24,987 bases of DNA, taken from positions 1 to 24,987 of the forward strand of contig CAZAQB010000040.1 in assembly GCA_964487155.1 (NCBI GenBank), in the 5' to 3' direction. The DNA comes from CAZAQB01 sp964487155 (GTDB lineage: Bacteria; Pseudomonadota; Gammaproteobacteria; Nitrococcales; Nitrococcaceae). This document shows positions 1-8,178 of this stretch, piece after piece; the first letter of the stretch is position 1; each line of letters begins with the position of its first letter. The notes below the pieces were generated by a model that had not been told where the DNA came from, searched no databases, and saw only the letters and a list, made by a program, of their open reading frames with translations. A program made the translations under genes and the position numbers.

Positions 1-51
1 AACCAATATCCTACGCGATATCAGCACAAATTCATGAAATCTTCGGGCTAG
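1..51 (+). repeat. MITE-like repeat, copy 1 (right end only, cut by window edge)
   Basis: These 51 bases match the last 51 bases of the complete copy at 5819-5987, with one difference near the end (cgggctag here, caggctag there). The element ends in CTAG, as all copies do. The rest of this copy lies outside the window. It carries no gene of its own. Confidence 0.9.
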
Positions 52-163
52 AGATTCCTACTGCGCCCGTGGAGTTGCCGCCGGCACCGGGTCTATTCGC
101 TGTCGGAAAGTATCGAGCACCGGGACGCCCCGCGCCAGCCAGAATCGCGCACTCACCGATGAT

Positions 164-182
164 CGGTCGCGGTCAGCGACCG
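164..182 (-). terminator. Possible terminator hairpin after the unknown gene
   Basis: A perfect 7-bp stem (CGGTCGC / GCGACCG) with a 5-base loop lies 3 bases beyond the stop codon of the minus-strand gene that ends at 186. No T-run follows, so it may be only a processing or stabilising hairpin. A second small inverted repeat (ACCGA/TCGGT) overlaps it. Confidence 0.35.
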
Positions 183-185
183 GTT

Positions 186-818
186 TCAGGCCTGCCTTGC
201 GGGGCGGATCGGAGAGACGCCGCCGGAGCCGGGACGCAACTGGACGGCCGTGACCTGCCTGGCGGGACCGGCAGGCGTGCCCCGCAGCCGGAATACCTGC
301 TGGCGCAGCTGCGGCAGCCAGGGCCTGAACAGCTCCTCGAGCCCGGCGACCACCCGGGCGAGATGGGGCAGATCCCAGTCCACGGCGGAGTTCCGGATGG
401 GTCCCGGCCCGTCCGGCGCGGCATCCCCGACCATGTCCAGCCATTCCAGAATCAGCTGCGCCAGCACGGCACCGGCCGGGTCCCCGCTGCGGCGGGACTG
501 CTTCTGCAGGGCGTGGGCAAAACGGGTGTACCCGGCCAGGGCCCCGGGACTGCAGTGGTTTCCCTCGGGCTCCATCCGGCTGGTCGGAAAGAAGCGCAAC
601 AACAGCCGGCGCGTGGCCCAGAGAGCGCCCTGCAATGCACCGCCGTCGGCCCGGAGGGCCGTGCTCACGTCCCGGGGTGCATCCTGCCCCTGTTCCAGCA
701 GCCCCAGGTAGGCCCCCAATACCTGGTCCAGGGCGTCCATCGCAGCCACGGGAAAGCGCACGCGCAGTTCTGCAAGTGCCGCTCTAATCGTTGCCAGTTC
801 ACTTGGCCGGACTTCCAT
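186..818 (-). CDS. Hypothetical protein (210 aa), unknown family
   Basis: I do not recognise this protein. It looks soluble and mostly helical, is rich in Leu, Ala and Arg, and has no signal peptide, membrane segment or obvious catalytic motif. The start at 818 (MEVRPSEL) is preferred over an in-frame ATG at 860 because a GGGG stretch sits about 7 bases upstream and an extended -10-like sequence lies just above that. The open frame, the plausible promoter and a hairpin after the stop support a real gene. It is transcribed away from the MoxR/VWA pair and lies between that pair and a MITE copy. Codon use matches its neighbours. The C-terminal 25 residues are low-complexity (Gly/Pro/Arg) and may be poorly conserved. 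Confidence 0.6.
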   Translation of the reverse strand: MEVRPSELATIRAALAELRVRFPVAAMDALDQVLGAYLGLLEQGQDAPRDVSTALRADGGALQGALWATRRLLLRFFPTSRMEPEGNHCSPGALAGYTRFAHALQKQSRRSGDPAGAVLAQLILEWLDMVGDAAPDGPGPIRNSAVDWDLPHLARVVAGLEELFRPWLPQLRQQVFRLRGTPAGPARQVTAVQLRPGSGGVSPIRPARQA

Positions 819-852
819 TAAAATACCCCATTGAGTATACGGCAACGAAAAG

Positions 853-861
853 ATTATCACA
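853..861 (-). promoter_or_regulatory. Candidate extended -10 promoter element
   Basis: Read on the minus strand the sequence is TGTGATAAT, an extended -10 (TGn plus GATAAT), about 35 bases before the start codon at 818. It sits in an AT-rich patch unusual for this GC-rich DNA. No convincing -35 was found at 16-18 bases, as is common for extended -10 promoters. This is prediction only. Confidence 0.35.
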
Positions 862-1066
862 GCAAAGGCTAACTTAACGGTCTGTTACCACACAGTCGGC
901 CAGCGCCGCAGCCGCGTGTAAGTGGATTCCTATAACCACCGCCCCGGCGCCCGCTGGCCCGGCGGGCGGTGAACGCCCATAGTTGGAGCAGCCACTCACG
1001 GGAAGGACCGCCCGGCCAGGGACCGGGTACGGGTTGGACCCGTACGAGCCGCAGCGGAGGGAGTCC

Positions 1067-1953
<887 letters not shown>

Positions 1954-1957
<4 letters not shown>

Positions 1958-3063
1958 CGGCGCAGCCCAGCGCCCGCATGGCCGCCTTCGTGCGCTTCCT
2001 GCGCCATTACGGCTACGGGCCCGGGCCCGGCGAGACCGCCGACGCCCTGCGCGCCCTGGACTCTGAGGCGCTGGCGGACGTGGAGCTGGGGCGGGCCCGG
2101 CTGCGCAGCCTGTTGTGCCGGGACCCCGAGGAGTGGCGGCGTTTCCCGGGCCTGTTCGACCGTTTCTGGCTGGGCCGCGGCGATGGGCCGCTCACCGGCG
2201 ACGCCGCGGCCCGGGTGGATACCCGGCTGCGCCGCGCCCCTGGGACCACCGGGCTCGCCGGCACCTCCGACGACCTGGCGTTCGACCCCGGGGCCGCCGG
2301 CGCCGGCCGTCAGGTGACACTGAGCCGGGCGGATTTCCGCTTCCTAACCGACGCCCGGGATCGCCGCGAGATCGAGCGCCTGGCCGAGCGCCTGGCCCGG
2401 CGCCTGCGCCACACGCACACCCGCCGCCGGACCACCGCCCGCCACGGCCGGCGCCTGGAGCTGCGCCGCACCCTGCGGGCCAGCCTGGCCACCGGCGGGC
2501 TGCCGGTCCACCCGCGCTACCGGGCCCGGCGCCCGCAACGGCCCCGGTTGCTGCTGCTGCAGGACATCTCCCATTCCATGGTCCACTACAACCCGCTGCT
2601 GACGCGGTTCTGCCGGGGGCTGATGCGGGCGGTGACCGACTGCGAGGCATTCGCCTTCCACACCCGGCTCTACCGGGTCACCCAGCTCTACCGAGAGCGG
2701 GATTCGGCCACGTTGCGCCAGCGCATGGAGTCCATGAACCACCTGTGGCTCGGGGGCACCCGCATCGCCGATTCCCTGGCGCAGTTCAACCGGGACTACG
2801 CGCCCCGGTTCGCGGGCCGGCAGCGCACCTGCCTGCTGCTCAGCGACGGCTTCGACTCAGACGATCCGGACCACCTGGCCCGCGAGATCGCGACGCTGCG
2901 CGCCCAGGTGGGGCGGCTGATCTGGCTCAACCCGGCCCTGGGCCTGCCGGCCGTCACCGAGCAGGACCTGCCGGGCGCGGTGCGCCACCATGTCGACCAG
3001 GTGCTGCCGGCCCACAACCTGCTGGAGCTGTCCCGGGCGGTAGCCTGGCTGGCGCGGGGGTAG
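1954..3063 (+). CDS. VWA-domain protein, CoxE family
   Basis: The 369-aa protein has an Arg-rich helical N-terminal half and a C-terminal von Willebrand factor A domain. Its metal-ion-dependent adhesion site is recognisable: D204-I-S206-H-S208 (DxSxS), the GGT around residue 269, and SDGFD around 297-301. The overall layout matches the CoxE/VWA-containing family that pairs with MoxR ATPases. The start overlaps the stop of the MoxR gene by 4 bases, so the two form one operon. The basic middle region (residues 130-195, many Arg/His) may contact the ATPase or client; this is inference. A heptamer-repeat hairpin follows the stop by a few bases. Alternative family names are CoxE-like or DUF58-like VWA; the MIDAS order favours CoxE. 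Confidence 0.88.
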
Positions 3064-3070
3064 GGGCTGA

Positions 3071-3105
3071 GGACTGAGGACTGAGGACTGAGGACTGAGG
3101 ACTGA
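3071..3105 (+). repeat. Five tandem GGACTGA heptamers
   Basis: Five perfect head-to-tail copies of GGACTGA follow directly after the CoxE-like stop, preceded by a decayed sixth (ggctga). The 7-base unit would shift frame if coding, so the array is intergenic. Three inverted copies lie at 3147-3167. Confidence 0.95.
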
Positions 3106-3171
3106 GCGTGACCCCGCCGAGGCGCCTGCCAAGCCCCCTCTTCCACTCAGTCCGCAGTCCTCAGTCCTTTT
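3085..3171 (+). terminator. Probable terminator built from inverted heptamer repeats
   Basis: Three GGACTGA units (3085-3105) can pair with three inverted units (3147-3167), giving 20 of 21 paired bases around a 41-base loop, followed directly by TTTTC. The position just behind the MoxR/VWA operon fits a transcription terminator. The long loop is atypical, so function is inferred. Confidence 0.45.
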
Positions 3172-3230
3172 CACCCAGCCCTGGCGCCGGAGCGCCCACC
3201 CGACCCAGCTCGAGACGCCGGAGGCGGTCC

Positions 3231-4721
3231 ATGAAGCAGATGCGAGGCACTCTCCCGACGCTGCTGGCCCTGGCCGCTCTGGCGGCAGGTTGCGCCAGCC
3301 GTCCCCCGTTGCCGGAGCCGCCGGCCGGCCAGCGGCTGGCGGAATGCCGGCAGCTCCTGGGCCGGGTGGACGCCGTGGTGGCGGACGCCGGGGTGGGCGA
3401 TGCCCAGAGCGCCCGCGTTGCGGGGTTTCAGCAGCTGCGGGTGAACCGCTATCTTGCGGCAGAGCCGGTGAAACCTGCCCCGCAGGATCCCGCCTTTGGC
3501 GCCTGGACCGGCCGCCTGGCGGCGCTGGCCGCCGAGGCCCGCCGCGTGGAGCTGGCCAATCTGCCCGCCGAAGCGGCCCAAGACCTGCCGCCCCGGCCTG
3601 CGCTCCAGAGGCAGGTCGAGGCGTGCCGGGACCGCCTCACCGAGGCCGACCTGGGCAGCCCCGAGCGCCGGCACGCCCTGCGGGCGGCGGCGCGGGTGCC
3701 GCCCGAGTACCAGACCTGGAAGCGGGTGGCCGGGCTCTATCCGCTCACCGCGCTGGCGTTCCGTGCCGGCATTGAGCGCTGGCATGCCGATACCCACGAG
3801 ACTTTCGGCGTGCCGCTGGATGCCCTGCCGGTGTCAGGCCGGCTGTTGCGCTACCGGCCGCCCGCAGGACAGCGGCTCAGCCGGGAGCAACTCAGTGCCA
3901 TTCTCGGGCGCAGCACTGACAACCCGCTGGGCATCCCGGACCCCCGCGGCGAAGACCGGGCCCGGCTGCTGCATCACTTCGCGCCGGTGCTGGAGGTGGA
4001 CACGGCCGGGCCCGGCGACCGGGTGGGCCGGCCGTACCTCATCGGCCGCCGGCAGGCGGAGGTCCACCGCCACCATCCGGTGGTCTACACCCACGTCTCT
4101 CACGCCCGCCTGGGGGGCCGCAGCCTGCTGCAGCTGAACTACGTGTTCTGGTTCCCGGCACGGCGGTTGACCGGGCCCCTGGACCTGCTGGGCGGAGAGC
4201 TGGACGGCATCACCTGGCGGGTCACCCTGGATCCCAGCGGGCGGCCGCTGCTGTGGGACACCATGCACAATTGCGGCTGCTACCACATGTTCATTCCCGA
4301 CCGGACGGCGCTGCGCCAGGTGAACGACGGCGGCATCTACCAGGAGCCACCCCTCGTTCCCCAAACGCTGAGCGACCCGGCCCTGCCGCTGGTGCTGCGC
4401 ATCGCCCACCACACCCACTACCTGCAGCGGGTGTATCCGGATTCGGCCGCCGGCCCCCCGGAAATACCCTACGAGCTGGCGGACTACCAGCAGCTGCGCT
4501 CCCTGCCCCTGCCCGGCGGCGGCCGCGCCAGCCTGTTCCGGCCGGACGGCATCGTGCCGGGCAGCGAGCGCCGCGAGCGCTGGCTGTTCTGGCCCATGGG
4601 CGTGCCGCTGCCCGGGGCCATGCGCCAGTGGGGCCACCACGCCACCGCCTTCGTGGGGCGCCGGCACTTCGACGACCCGGATCTGGTGGAGCGCTATTTC
4701 AGGCTCCGGCAGACGCCGTAG
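3231..4721 (+). CDS. Large uncharacterised lipoprotein (496 aa)
   Basis: The start at 3231 gives a clean lipoprotein signal peptide: basic MKQMR, a Leu/Ala-rich core, then the lipobox LAAG-C with lipidated Cys21. GGAGG lies a few bases upstream of this ATG. The frame stays open further upstream to 3108, but that stretch is repeat DNA. The N-terminal half is helical and Arg/Ala-rich. The C-terminal half (from about residue 260) looks like a globular domain with several conserved-looking His/Cys stretches, including MHNCGCYHMF (around 345-355) and AHHTHYLQRVYPDS (around 390-403). I recognise it only as a large proteobacterial hypothetical lipoprotein type and assign no function. The clustered His and Cys could bind a metal (inference). 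It is predicted to be anchored to the outer membrane, facing the periplasm. Confidence 0.8.
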   Translation: MKQMRGTLPTLLALAALAAGCASRPPLPEPPAGQRLAECRQLLGRVDAVVADAGVGDAQSARVAGFQQLRVNRYLAAEPVKPAPQDPAFGAWTGRLAALAAEARRVELANLPAEAAQDLPPRPALQRQVEACRDRLTEADLGSPERRHALRAAARVPPEYQTWKRVAGLYPLTALAFRAGIERWHADTHETFGVPLDALPVSGRLLRYRPPAGQRLSREQLSAILGRSTDNPLGIPDPRGEDRARLLHHFAPVLEVDTAGPGDRVGRPYLIGRRQAEVHRHHPVVYTHVSHARLGGRSLLQLNYVFWFPARRLTGPLDLLGGELDGITWRVTLDPSGRPLLWDTMHNCGCYHMFIPDRTALRQVNDGGIYQEPPLVPQTLSDPALPLVLRIAHHTHYLQRVYPDSAAGPPEIPYELADYQQLRSLPLPGGGRASLFRPDGIVPGSERRERWLFWPMGVPLPGAMRQWGHHATAFVGRRHFDDPDLVERYFRLRQTP

Positions 4722-4833
4722 ACGCCGCCTCGCAGACCCGCGTTTCTTCGCAACACTGCGATGACGCTGAGTTGCGCATGCTCAACCCAGCCTACGGCGC
4801 CTGCAACAGAACACGTACGCTCGGAACGCATAG

Positions 4834-4862
4834 GCTGGGATGGAGCGCAGCGCAATCCCAGC
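4834..4862. repeat. GCTGGGAT palindromic repeat, copy 1
   Basis: Perfect inverted repeat GCTGGGAT / ATCCCAGC around a 13-base centre (ggagcgcagcgca). The same 29-base sequence recurs exactly at 13573-13601. In both places it is preceded some 45-50 bases earlier by an inverted partner (CCCAGCCT), so the units are compound. This is a REP-like intergenic hairpin in the gap between the lipoprotein and the ProC-like gene. Confidence 0.85.
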
Positions 4863-4927
4863 ATCCGGTTGCCATGAATGCCCTGGCGCCTGCCGCTGTC
4901 TCCTCACCTCACCGCAAGCCCACGTCG

Positions 4928-4950
4928 CCCCACGTTGCGGCGAAACGGGG
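4928..4950. repeat. Decayed TTGCG-loop hairpin repeat
   Basis: The CCCCACG left stem and a TTGCGGCGAAA loop match the hairpins at 10359 and 15469, but the right stem is shortened to CGGGG. A second loop copy in reverse (TTTCTTCGCAA, 4743-4753) near the lipoprotein stop has lost its stem. Together they look like a degenerate version of the paired element described at 10351 and 15359. Confidence 0.6.
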
Positions 4951-4966
4951 CGCCGGCACGCGTCCC

Positions 4967-5728
4967 TCAGTTGCCCTGAGCCCGCCGATCCAGGGCGTCC
5001 AGCCCCGCCTGCAGGGCTTCAGGCATGGCCGCCATCTCCACCGCCTCCCGGAACTGCTGGTTCAGCCCGCCCGGCGTGGCCAGTTCGGAGCGGGCTTCCA
5101 GCAGGCGTCCCTGGCCGTCCTTGGGCAGGGCGCCCAGGTAGCCGCCGTAGAGGGCCGCCACGTAGCGCTCGGCGCCGGCCGGGTCACCAGTCTTCGGTCC
5201 GAGCCAGTCGGCGATGGACTGGAGCTGGGTGAGCATGCCGGCCACCGTACCGGCCACTGCCCAGTGGGGCGTCATGGCCGCCTCGCTGGCCACCACGATG
5301 ATCTCGTTGTCCGCCCCCAGCAGGGCCTCCAGGGCCCGGGACTCCGGATGCACCGGCAAAGGGCAGCCGCCCTGGCGCACGAACGGCATGGGGATGGTGC
5401 TGCACACCCGGCCGGCCGGCGCCACCGCCTGGCGCAGCCTCGGCAGGGGGGCGTCGCACATGACGTTGACCACTTCCTGCTCGGCACGGAAGTTCAGCCG
5501 TGGCAGCAGATCCCAGGCGGTGGCCGCCATCAGGCACAGGAACACCACTTCGGAGCGGTCCACCACGGCCTGGGGATCGTCGTGGACGCCCACCTGCGGG
5601 TGACGCTCGGCCAGGGCGGCGGAGGTAGCCCGCCCGCGCCGGGTCAGCTCGATCCGGTGGCCGGCCGGCGCCAATGCGTCCACCAGGGCGGCCGCGATGC
5701 GGCCCGTGCCCAGAAATCCCACCCGCAT
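4967..5728 (-). CDS. Pyrroline-5-carboxylate reductase-like NAD(P)-dependent oxidoreductase
   Basis: The 253-aa protein starts with the Rossmann signature GFLGTGRIA (GxGxxA, residues 4-12), typical of the ProC and F420-dependent NADP reductase superfamily. Near the C-terminus LATPGGLNQQ resembles the ProC signature (SPGGTT..G) of the helical dimerisation domain. ProC reduces 1-pyrroline-5-carboxylate to proline in the cytoplasm. This copy is a divergent paralogue, so the substrate is uncertain; some relatives act on other imines. The ATG at 5728 is preceded by GGAGAAGG. It is a single gene, converging on the lipoprotein across a repeat-filled gap, with a MITE copy about 90 bases upstream of its start. 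No proB/proA or yggS neighbour is present, which argues against it being the main biosynthetic proC. Confidence 0.75.
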   Translation of the reverse strand: MRVGFLGTGRIAAALVDALAPAGHRIELTRRGRATSAALAERHPQVGVHDDPQAVVDRSEVVFLCLMAATAWDLLPRLNFRAEQEVVNVMCDAPLPRLRQAVAPAGRVCSTIPMPFVRQGGCPLPVHPESRALEALLGADNEIIVVASEAAMTPHWAVAGTVAGMLTQLQSIADWLGPKTGDPAGAERYVAALYGGYLGALPKDGQGRLLEARSELATPGGLNQQFREAVEMAAMPEALQAGLDALDRRAQGN

Positions 5729-5818
5729 CCGCCTTCTCCCGCAGCCCGACGTCTTTCAACTTTATACACCGGGCGGGCGGACGTGGTGCATTGGCTCGCC
5801 CCGGCCACTGGCAGGCTG

Positions 5819-5987
5819 CTAGCCCGAAGATTTCACAAATTTGCACCGATCTCGCTTGTCTCTTGGCCCCACAAGGAATCTTTTCTCAGTCGGCCGTACT
5901 CACCGATACGCCGCTCCTTCGAAAAGTCCCTTGTGAAACCAATATCCTACGCGATATCAGCACAAATTCATGAAATCTTCAGGCTAG
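5819..5987 (+). mobile_element. MITE-like repeat, copy 2 (complete, 169 bp)
   Basis: Terminal inverted repeats of about 32 bases begin CTAGCCCGAAGATTTCA at the left; the right end read in reverse starts CTAGCCTGAAGATTTCA. A nested inner inverted repeat pairs 5870-5885 (CACAAGGAATCTTTTC) with 5921-5935 (GAAAAGTCCCTTGTG), so the whole element can fold into one long hairpin. CTAG at both ends is either part of the inverted repeats or a 4-bp target duplication around a 161-bp core. It holds no transposase. The other copies are at 1-51, 17888-18056 (inverted) and 24943-24987. GC content is clearly lower than the neighbourhood. Confidence 0.88.
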
Positions 5988-6006
5988 TTTAAAACCGAGA
6001 TTCGGC

Positions 6007-6029
6007 GCCTGCGCCTGACAGTCGCAGGC
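6007..6029 (-). terminator. Possible hairpin terminator downstream of slp
   Basis: Perfect 7-bp stem GCCTGCG / CGCAGGC with a 9-base loop. On the minus strand it is followed after about 14 bases by TTTT. It lies 130 bases beyond the Slp stop. The distance to the T-run makes terminator function uncertain. Confidence 0.28.
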
Positions 6030-6157
6030 ATTGCCGCAAACCGCCGACGCGGCGGGCCAGCGCAGGGCATCGGAACTGCCAGGGTTGCACGTGCCGGCCG
6101 GACGGCATGCCGCCCCGGTTCAGCAGTCAAGGCGAGCGCCACACGGACAGCCGCTCT

Positions 6158-6724
6158 TCAATGATAGTGGTGACGGAAGCCCAGGCCCAGATGATGCGGA
6201 CGGTGATAGAAGAATCCGAACCGCGCATCGTACGGATACCAGGGGTAGTAATAGCGGCCGTAGCGATCACGCCGGGGATCCCGTTGGGGCCAGAGGTGAT
6301 GGGTTGCGGCGTCCACCACTGGATAGCGGTACTCATGCTCGCCGATTTTCTGCACCACACTCTCGCCGAGGGTGCCGGTGATGGTTACCTCCCGGCCCGG
6401 GGAATAGATCGCCGGGTCGAGGAATTCCGCAACCCGGCCGTAGAAACGCCCCTGGGCTTCAGCGGCGGTATTGGGGCGCCCGGTGCGCCCCAGGGGATGG
6501 GCCAGCACTTCTACCCAGCTGTCCTGGGCCTGGTTGCGAACCTCAAGGACGGTCCCGCCCCAACGGACCCGGACGCCCTCGTAGGTCTCCGGCTCGCCGC
6601 TGACCTCGGTGGGCAGCGGCGCATCCCCCGGCGGCGGGTTGCGAATGGCATCCGGCACGTCCGGGTAGCTGGCGCAGCCTGCGAGCAACCCGGCCAGCGC
6701 CACCCATAATGGTCTCTTCAACAT
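6158..6724 (-). CDS. slp: Slp-family outer-membrane lipoprotein
   Basis: This 188-aa protein has a lipoprotein signal peptide with lipobox LLAG-C (Cys17) followed by ASYPDVPDAIRNPPPGD, characteristic of the Slp/YeaY family (starvation-inducible lipoproteins of gammaproteobacteria). The central region (about 45-140) reads as the usual Slp beta-rich domain: VRWGGTVLEVRN, GRFYGRVAEFLDPAIYSPGREVTITGTL. The C-terminus carries a Tyr/His-rich tail (YGRYYYPWYPYD and a final HHYH) that is common in the family and may bind metal (inference). The ATG at 6724 has GGGAGGG about 10 bases upstream. It is divergent from the zinc-related gene at 6896, with 171 bases between them. The exact function of Slp proteins is poorly known; they are linked to stationary-phase and acid stress. 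Confidence 0.88.
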   Translation of the reverse strand: MLKRPLWVALAGLLAGCASYPDVPDAIRNPPPGDAPLPTEVSGEPETYEGVRVRWGGTVLEVRNQAQDSWVEVLAHPLGRTGRPNTAAEAQGRFYGRVAEFLDPAIYSPGREVTITGTLGESVVQKIGEHEYRYPVVDAATHHLWPQRDPRRDRYGRYYYPWYPYDARFGFFYHRPHHLGLGFRHHYH

Positions 6725-6839
6725 TGACAGCGGCCCTCCCGGTGCTCGGTCTCGCGCTCGCTTGACCAGCGCTCACCCCCATTGGACCGCGCGAGGCTTC
6801 ATCTGTTCGTGGCCAGCGCTGGGAGGGAACACCGGTGAG

Positions 6840-6852
6840 GTTATGTTATAAC
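6840..6852 (+). promoter_or_regulatory. Candidate Zur (zinc uptake regulator) box
   Basis: GTTATGTTATAAC matches the core of the gammaproteobacterial Zur operator (GTTATANTATAAC) at every defined position but one. It lies 43 bases upstream of the ATG of the His-rich ZrgA-like gene, where repression by Zn-Zur would be expected. It also serves as the only AT-rich, -10-like stretch of that promoter. The match is by eye against a remembered consensus. Confidence 0.6.
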
Positions 6853-6895
6853 GTTGCTGTTCTATCGCGAGTCCACTACCAGGGAGTAACCCAGC

Positions 6896-7495
6896 ATGGT
6901 TTCCATCCGAGGCGTCGTGCTCTGCCTGCTGGCAGGCGGCCTGCCCCTGACCGCCACGGCCGGCTCCGCTGGCCACGCCCCCCACGTGCACGGACTGGCC
7001 CACCTGGACGTGGCCGTGGACGGCCCCCAGGTGGCATTGGAGCTGAGATCTCCGGCCGCCAACATCGTCGGCTTTGAGCATGCGCCCTCCACGCCAGCAC
7101 AGGTGCGCAGCCTGGAAGAGGCTCTGCAGCGGCTGCGCGCGGGAACAGGCCTGTTTCGACTGGACCCGGCAGCCGACTGCGTTCTGGAACAGGCCTCCGC
7201 CGAGCGGCACACGGGAGATTCCGGAGAGCAGCGCGACGAGCATGAACACGAGCACCACGACCATGGCCACGCCCACGGCGAGGCCGAAGACCGCGCAGCC
7301 GAGGACGGCGCCGTCCACTCCGAGATCCACGCAAGTTATCGTTTCCGCTGCGCCGACCCGGCAAGGCTGCAAAGCCTGCAGGTAGAGTTGCAGAAGCACT
7401 TTCCTGGCATCGAGACCCTGGAGACACAGGTGGTTACCCGGGAACGCCAGTACGGCACCAAACTACGGGGTGGGCGCACCGAACTGGCGCTGTAA
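6896..7495 (+). CDS. ZrgA-like periplasmic zinc-binding protein (DUF2796)
   Basis: The 199-aa protein has a Sec signal peptide (about residues 1-22, ending ATA-GSA) and then HAPHVHGLAHLDVAVDG, the hallmark opening of DUF2796 proteins. A His/Glu-rich loop (residues 115-127, EHEHEHHDHGHAH) is a typical zinc-collecting segment. The C-terminal part (HASYRFRCADPARLQSLQVEL) is also typical of the family. In Vibrio cholerae such a protein (ZrgA) belongs to a zinc uptake system with ABC components; that is knowledge of the family, not shown here. ATG 6896 has AGGGAG about 9 bases before it, and a Zur-like box lies further upstream. It converges on the DUF3299 gene with a 17-base gap, and the matching ABC transporter genes follow. 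Confidence 0.85.
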   Translation: MVSIRGVVLCLLAGGLPLTATAGSAGHAPHVHGLAHLDVAVDGPQVALELRSPAANIVGFEHAPSTPAQVRSLEEALQRLRAGTGLFRLDPAADCVLEQASAERHTGDSGEQRDEHEHEHHDHGHAHGEAEDRAAEDGAVHSEIHASYRFRCADPARLQSLQVELQKHFPGIETLETQVVTRERQYGTKLRGGRTELAL

Positions 7496-7512
7496 CCCCC
7501 GATCCGCGCCGC

Positions 7513-8049
7513 TCAGCCGTCGTAGAGTGTGATGTTATCCGCCTCGATGGCGTAGGTGGCGATGCCCAGATCGTTGCTGGTGGTCTCGATGCGCAGCGGC
7601 CCAACCACCCAGTAGGGATCCCAGATGGCATCGGCGGGAATGCCGCCCGGGAAGCTCACGTAGACCATCTGATTGGGAGGCGGCGGCGGCACGTGGATGC
7701 AGGCGCCGAAATAAGGTACGAGGAAGAAGGCGACGGCGTCGCCGCGCTCGTTGACCTCGAGCGGCACCAGGAAACCCGGCAGGCGCACCCGGGTGCCGTC
7801 CAGCTCTGAGCGCACCGCCGTGGAGCTCAGTACCGCCGGCATCTCCACCTCCGGGGTCAGGCGGTCCATGCCCTGGGCCAGCAGCTTCTCGTTGAGCGCG
7901 GCCATCTCCTCAGGTACACGTTCCATGGCCGCCCGGTCTTCAGCCGGGAGCAGATCCAGCCATTCCAGCTCCACGGGAGCTTTGGCACCGGCAAACCCGG
8001 GGCTCGCCCCCAGCGCCAGCGCCAGCCACAACATCAGGACGCGACCCAT
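7513..8049 (-). CDS. DUF3299 exported protein, zinc-module component
   Basis: The start at 8049 (GGAGG about 6 bases before it) gives a 178-aa protein with a Sec signal peptide (MGRVLMLWLALALGASPGFAGA). The frame is open upstream, but that stretch is the shadow of the ABC ATPase gene. The body carries the DUF3299 pattern: LPGFLVPLE, FFLVPYFGACIHVPPPPPNQMVYV and a C-terminal PYWVVGPLRIETTSNDLG region. The single Cys and His in GACIHVPPPPPNQ are strongly family-typical. DUF3299 genes often sit beside DUF2796 proteins and a MacB-like ABC pair, as they do here, which suggests a periplasmic accessory to the zinc transporter (inference from context). It is divergent from the ATPase gene, with 129 bases between them. 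Confidence 0.85.
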   Translation of the reverse strand: MGRVLMLWLALALGASPGFAGAKAPVELEWLDLLPAEDRAAMERVPEEMAALNEKLLAQGMDRLTPEVEMPAVLSSTAVRSELDGTRVRLPGFLVPLEVNERGDAVAFFLVPYFGACIHVPPPPPNQMVYVSFPGGIPADAIWDPYWVVGPLRIETTSNDLGIATYAIEADNITLYDG

Positions 8050-8178
8050 GATCCACCTCCGCAAGCTCGCCGCGTACACATTAACAGCCTTCCACGGTCC
8101 CGGTGCAGCGCCCAGGGCCGCAACAGCGCACGTTTTTCCCATCGCAGCCGGCGGGCGGCACCCCAGACCGGTGCGCCG

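Noticed and set aside
3071..3167. CRISPR-like array
   Set aside because: The units are 7 bases and directly joined without spacers; no cas genes are present.
3108..3230. Longer start for the lipoprotein gene
   Set aside because: It would place repeat-derived residues before the signal peptide; 3231 gives a proper lipobox and ribosome site.
4253..5992. Long plus-strand open frame (579 codons)
   Set aside because: It is the shadow of the lipoprotein and the ProC-like gene on the other strand, runs through three repeats, and has Pro/Arg/Gly-rich composition without any domain.
8050..8178. Second Zur box between the DUF3299 and ABC genes
   Set aside because: The best candidate (gtacacattaac) has too many mismatches to the consensus.
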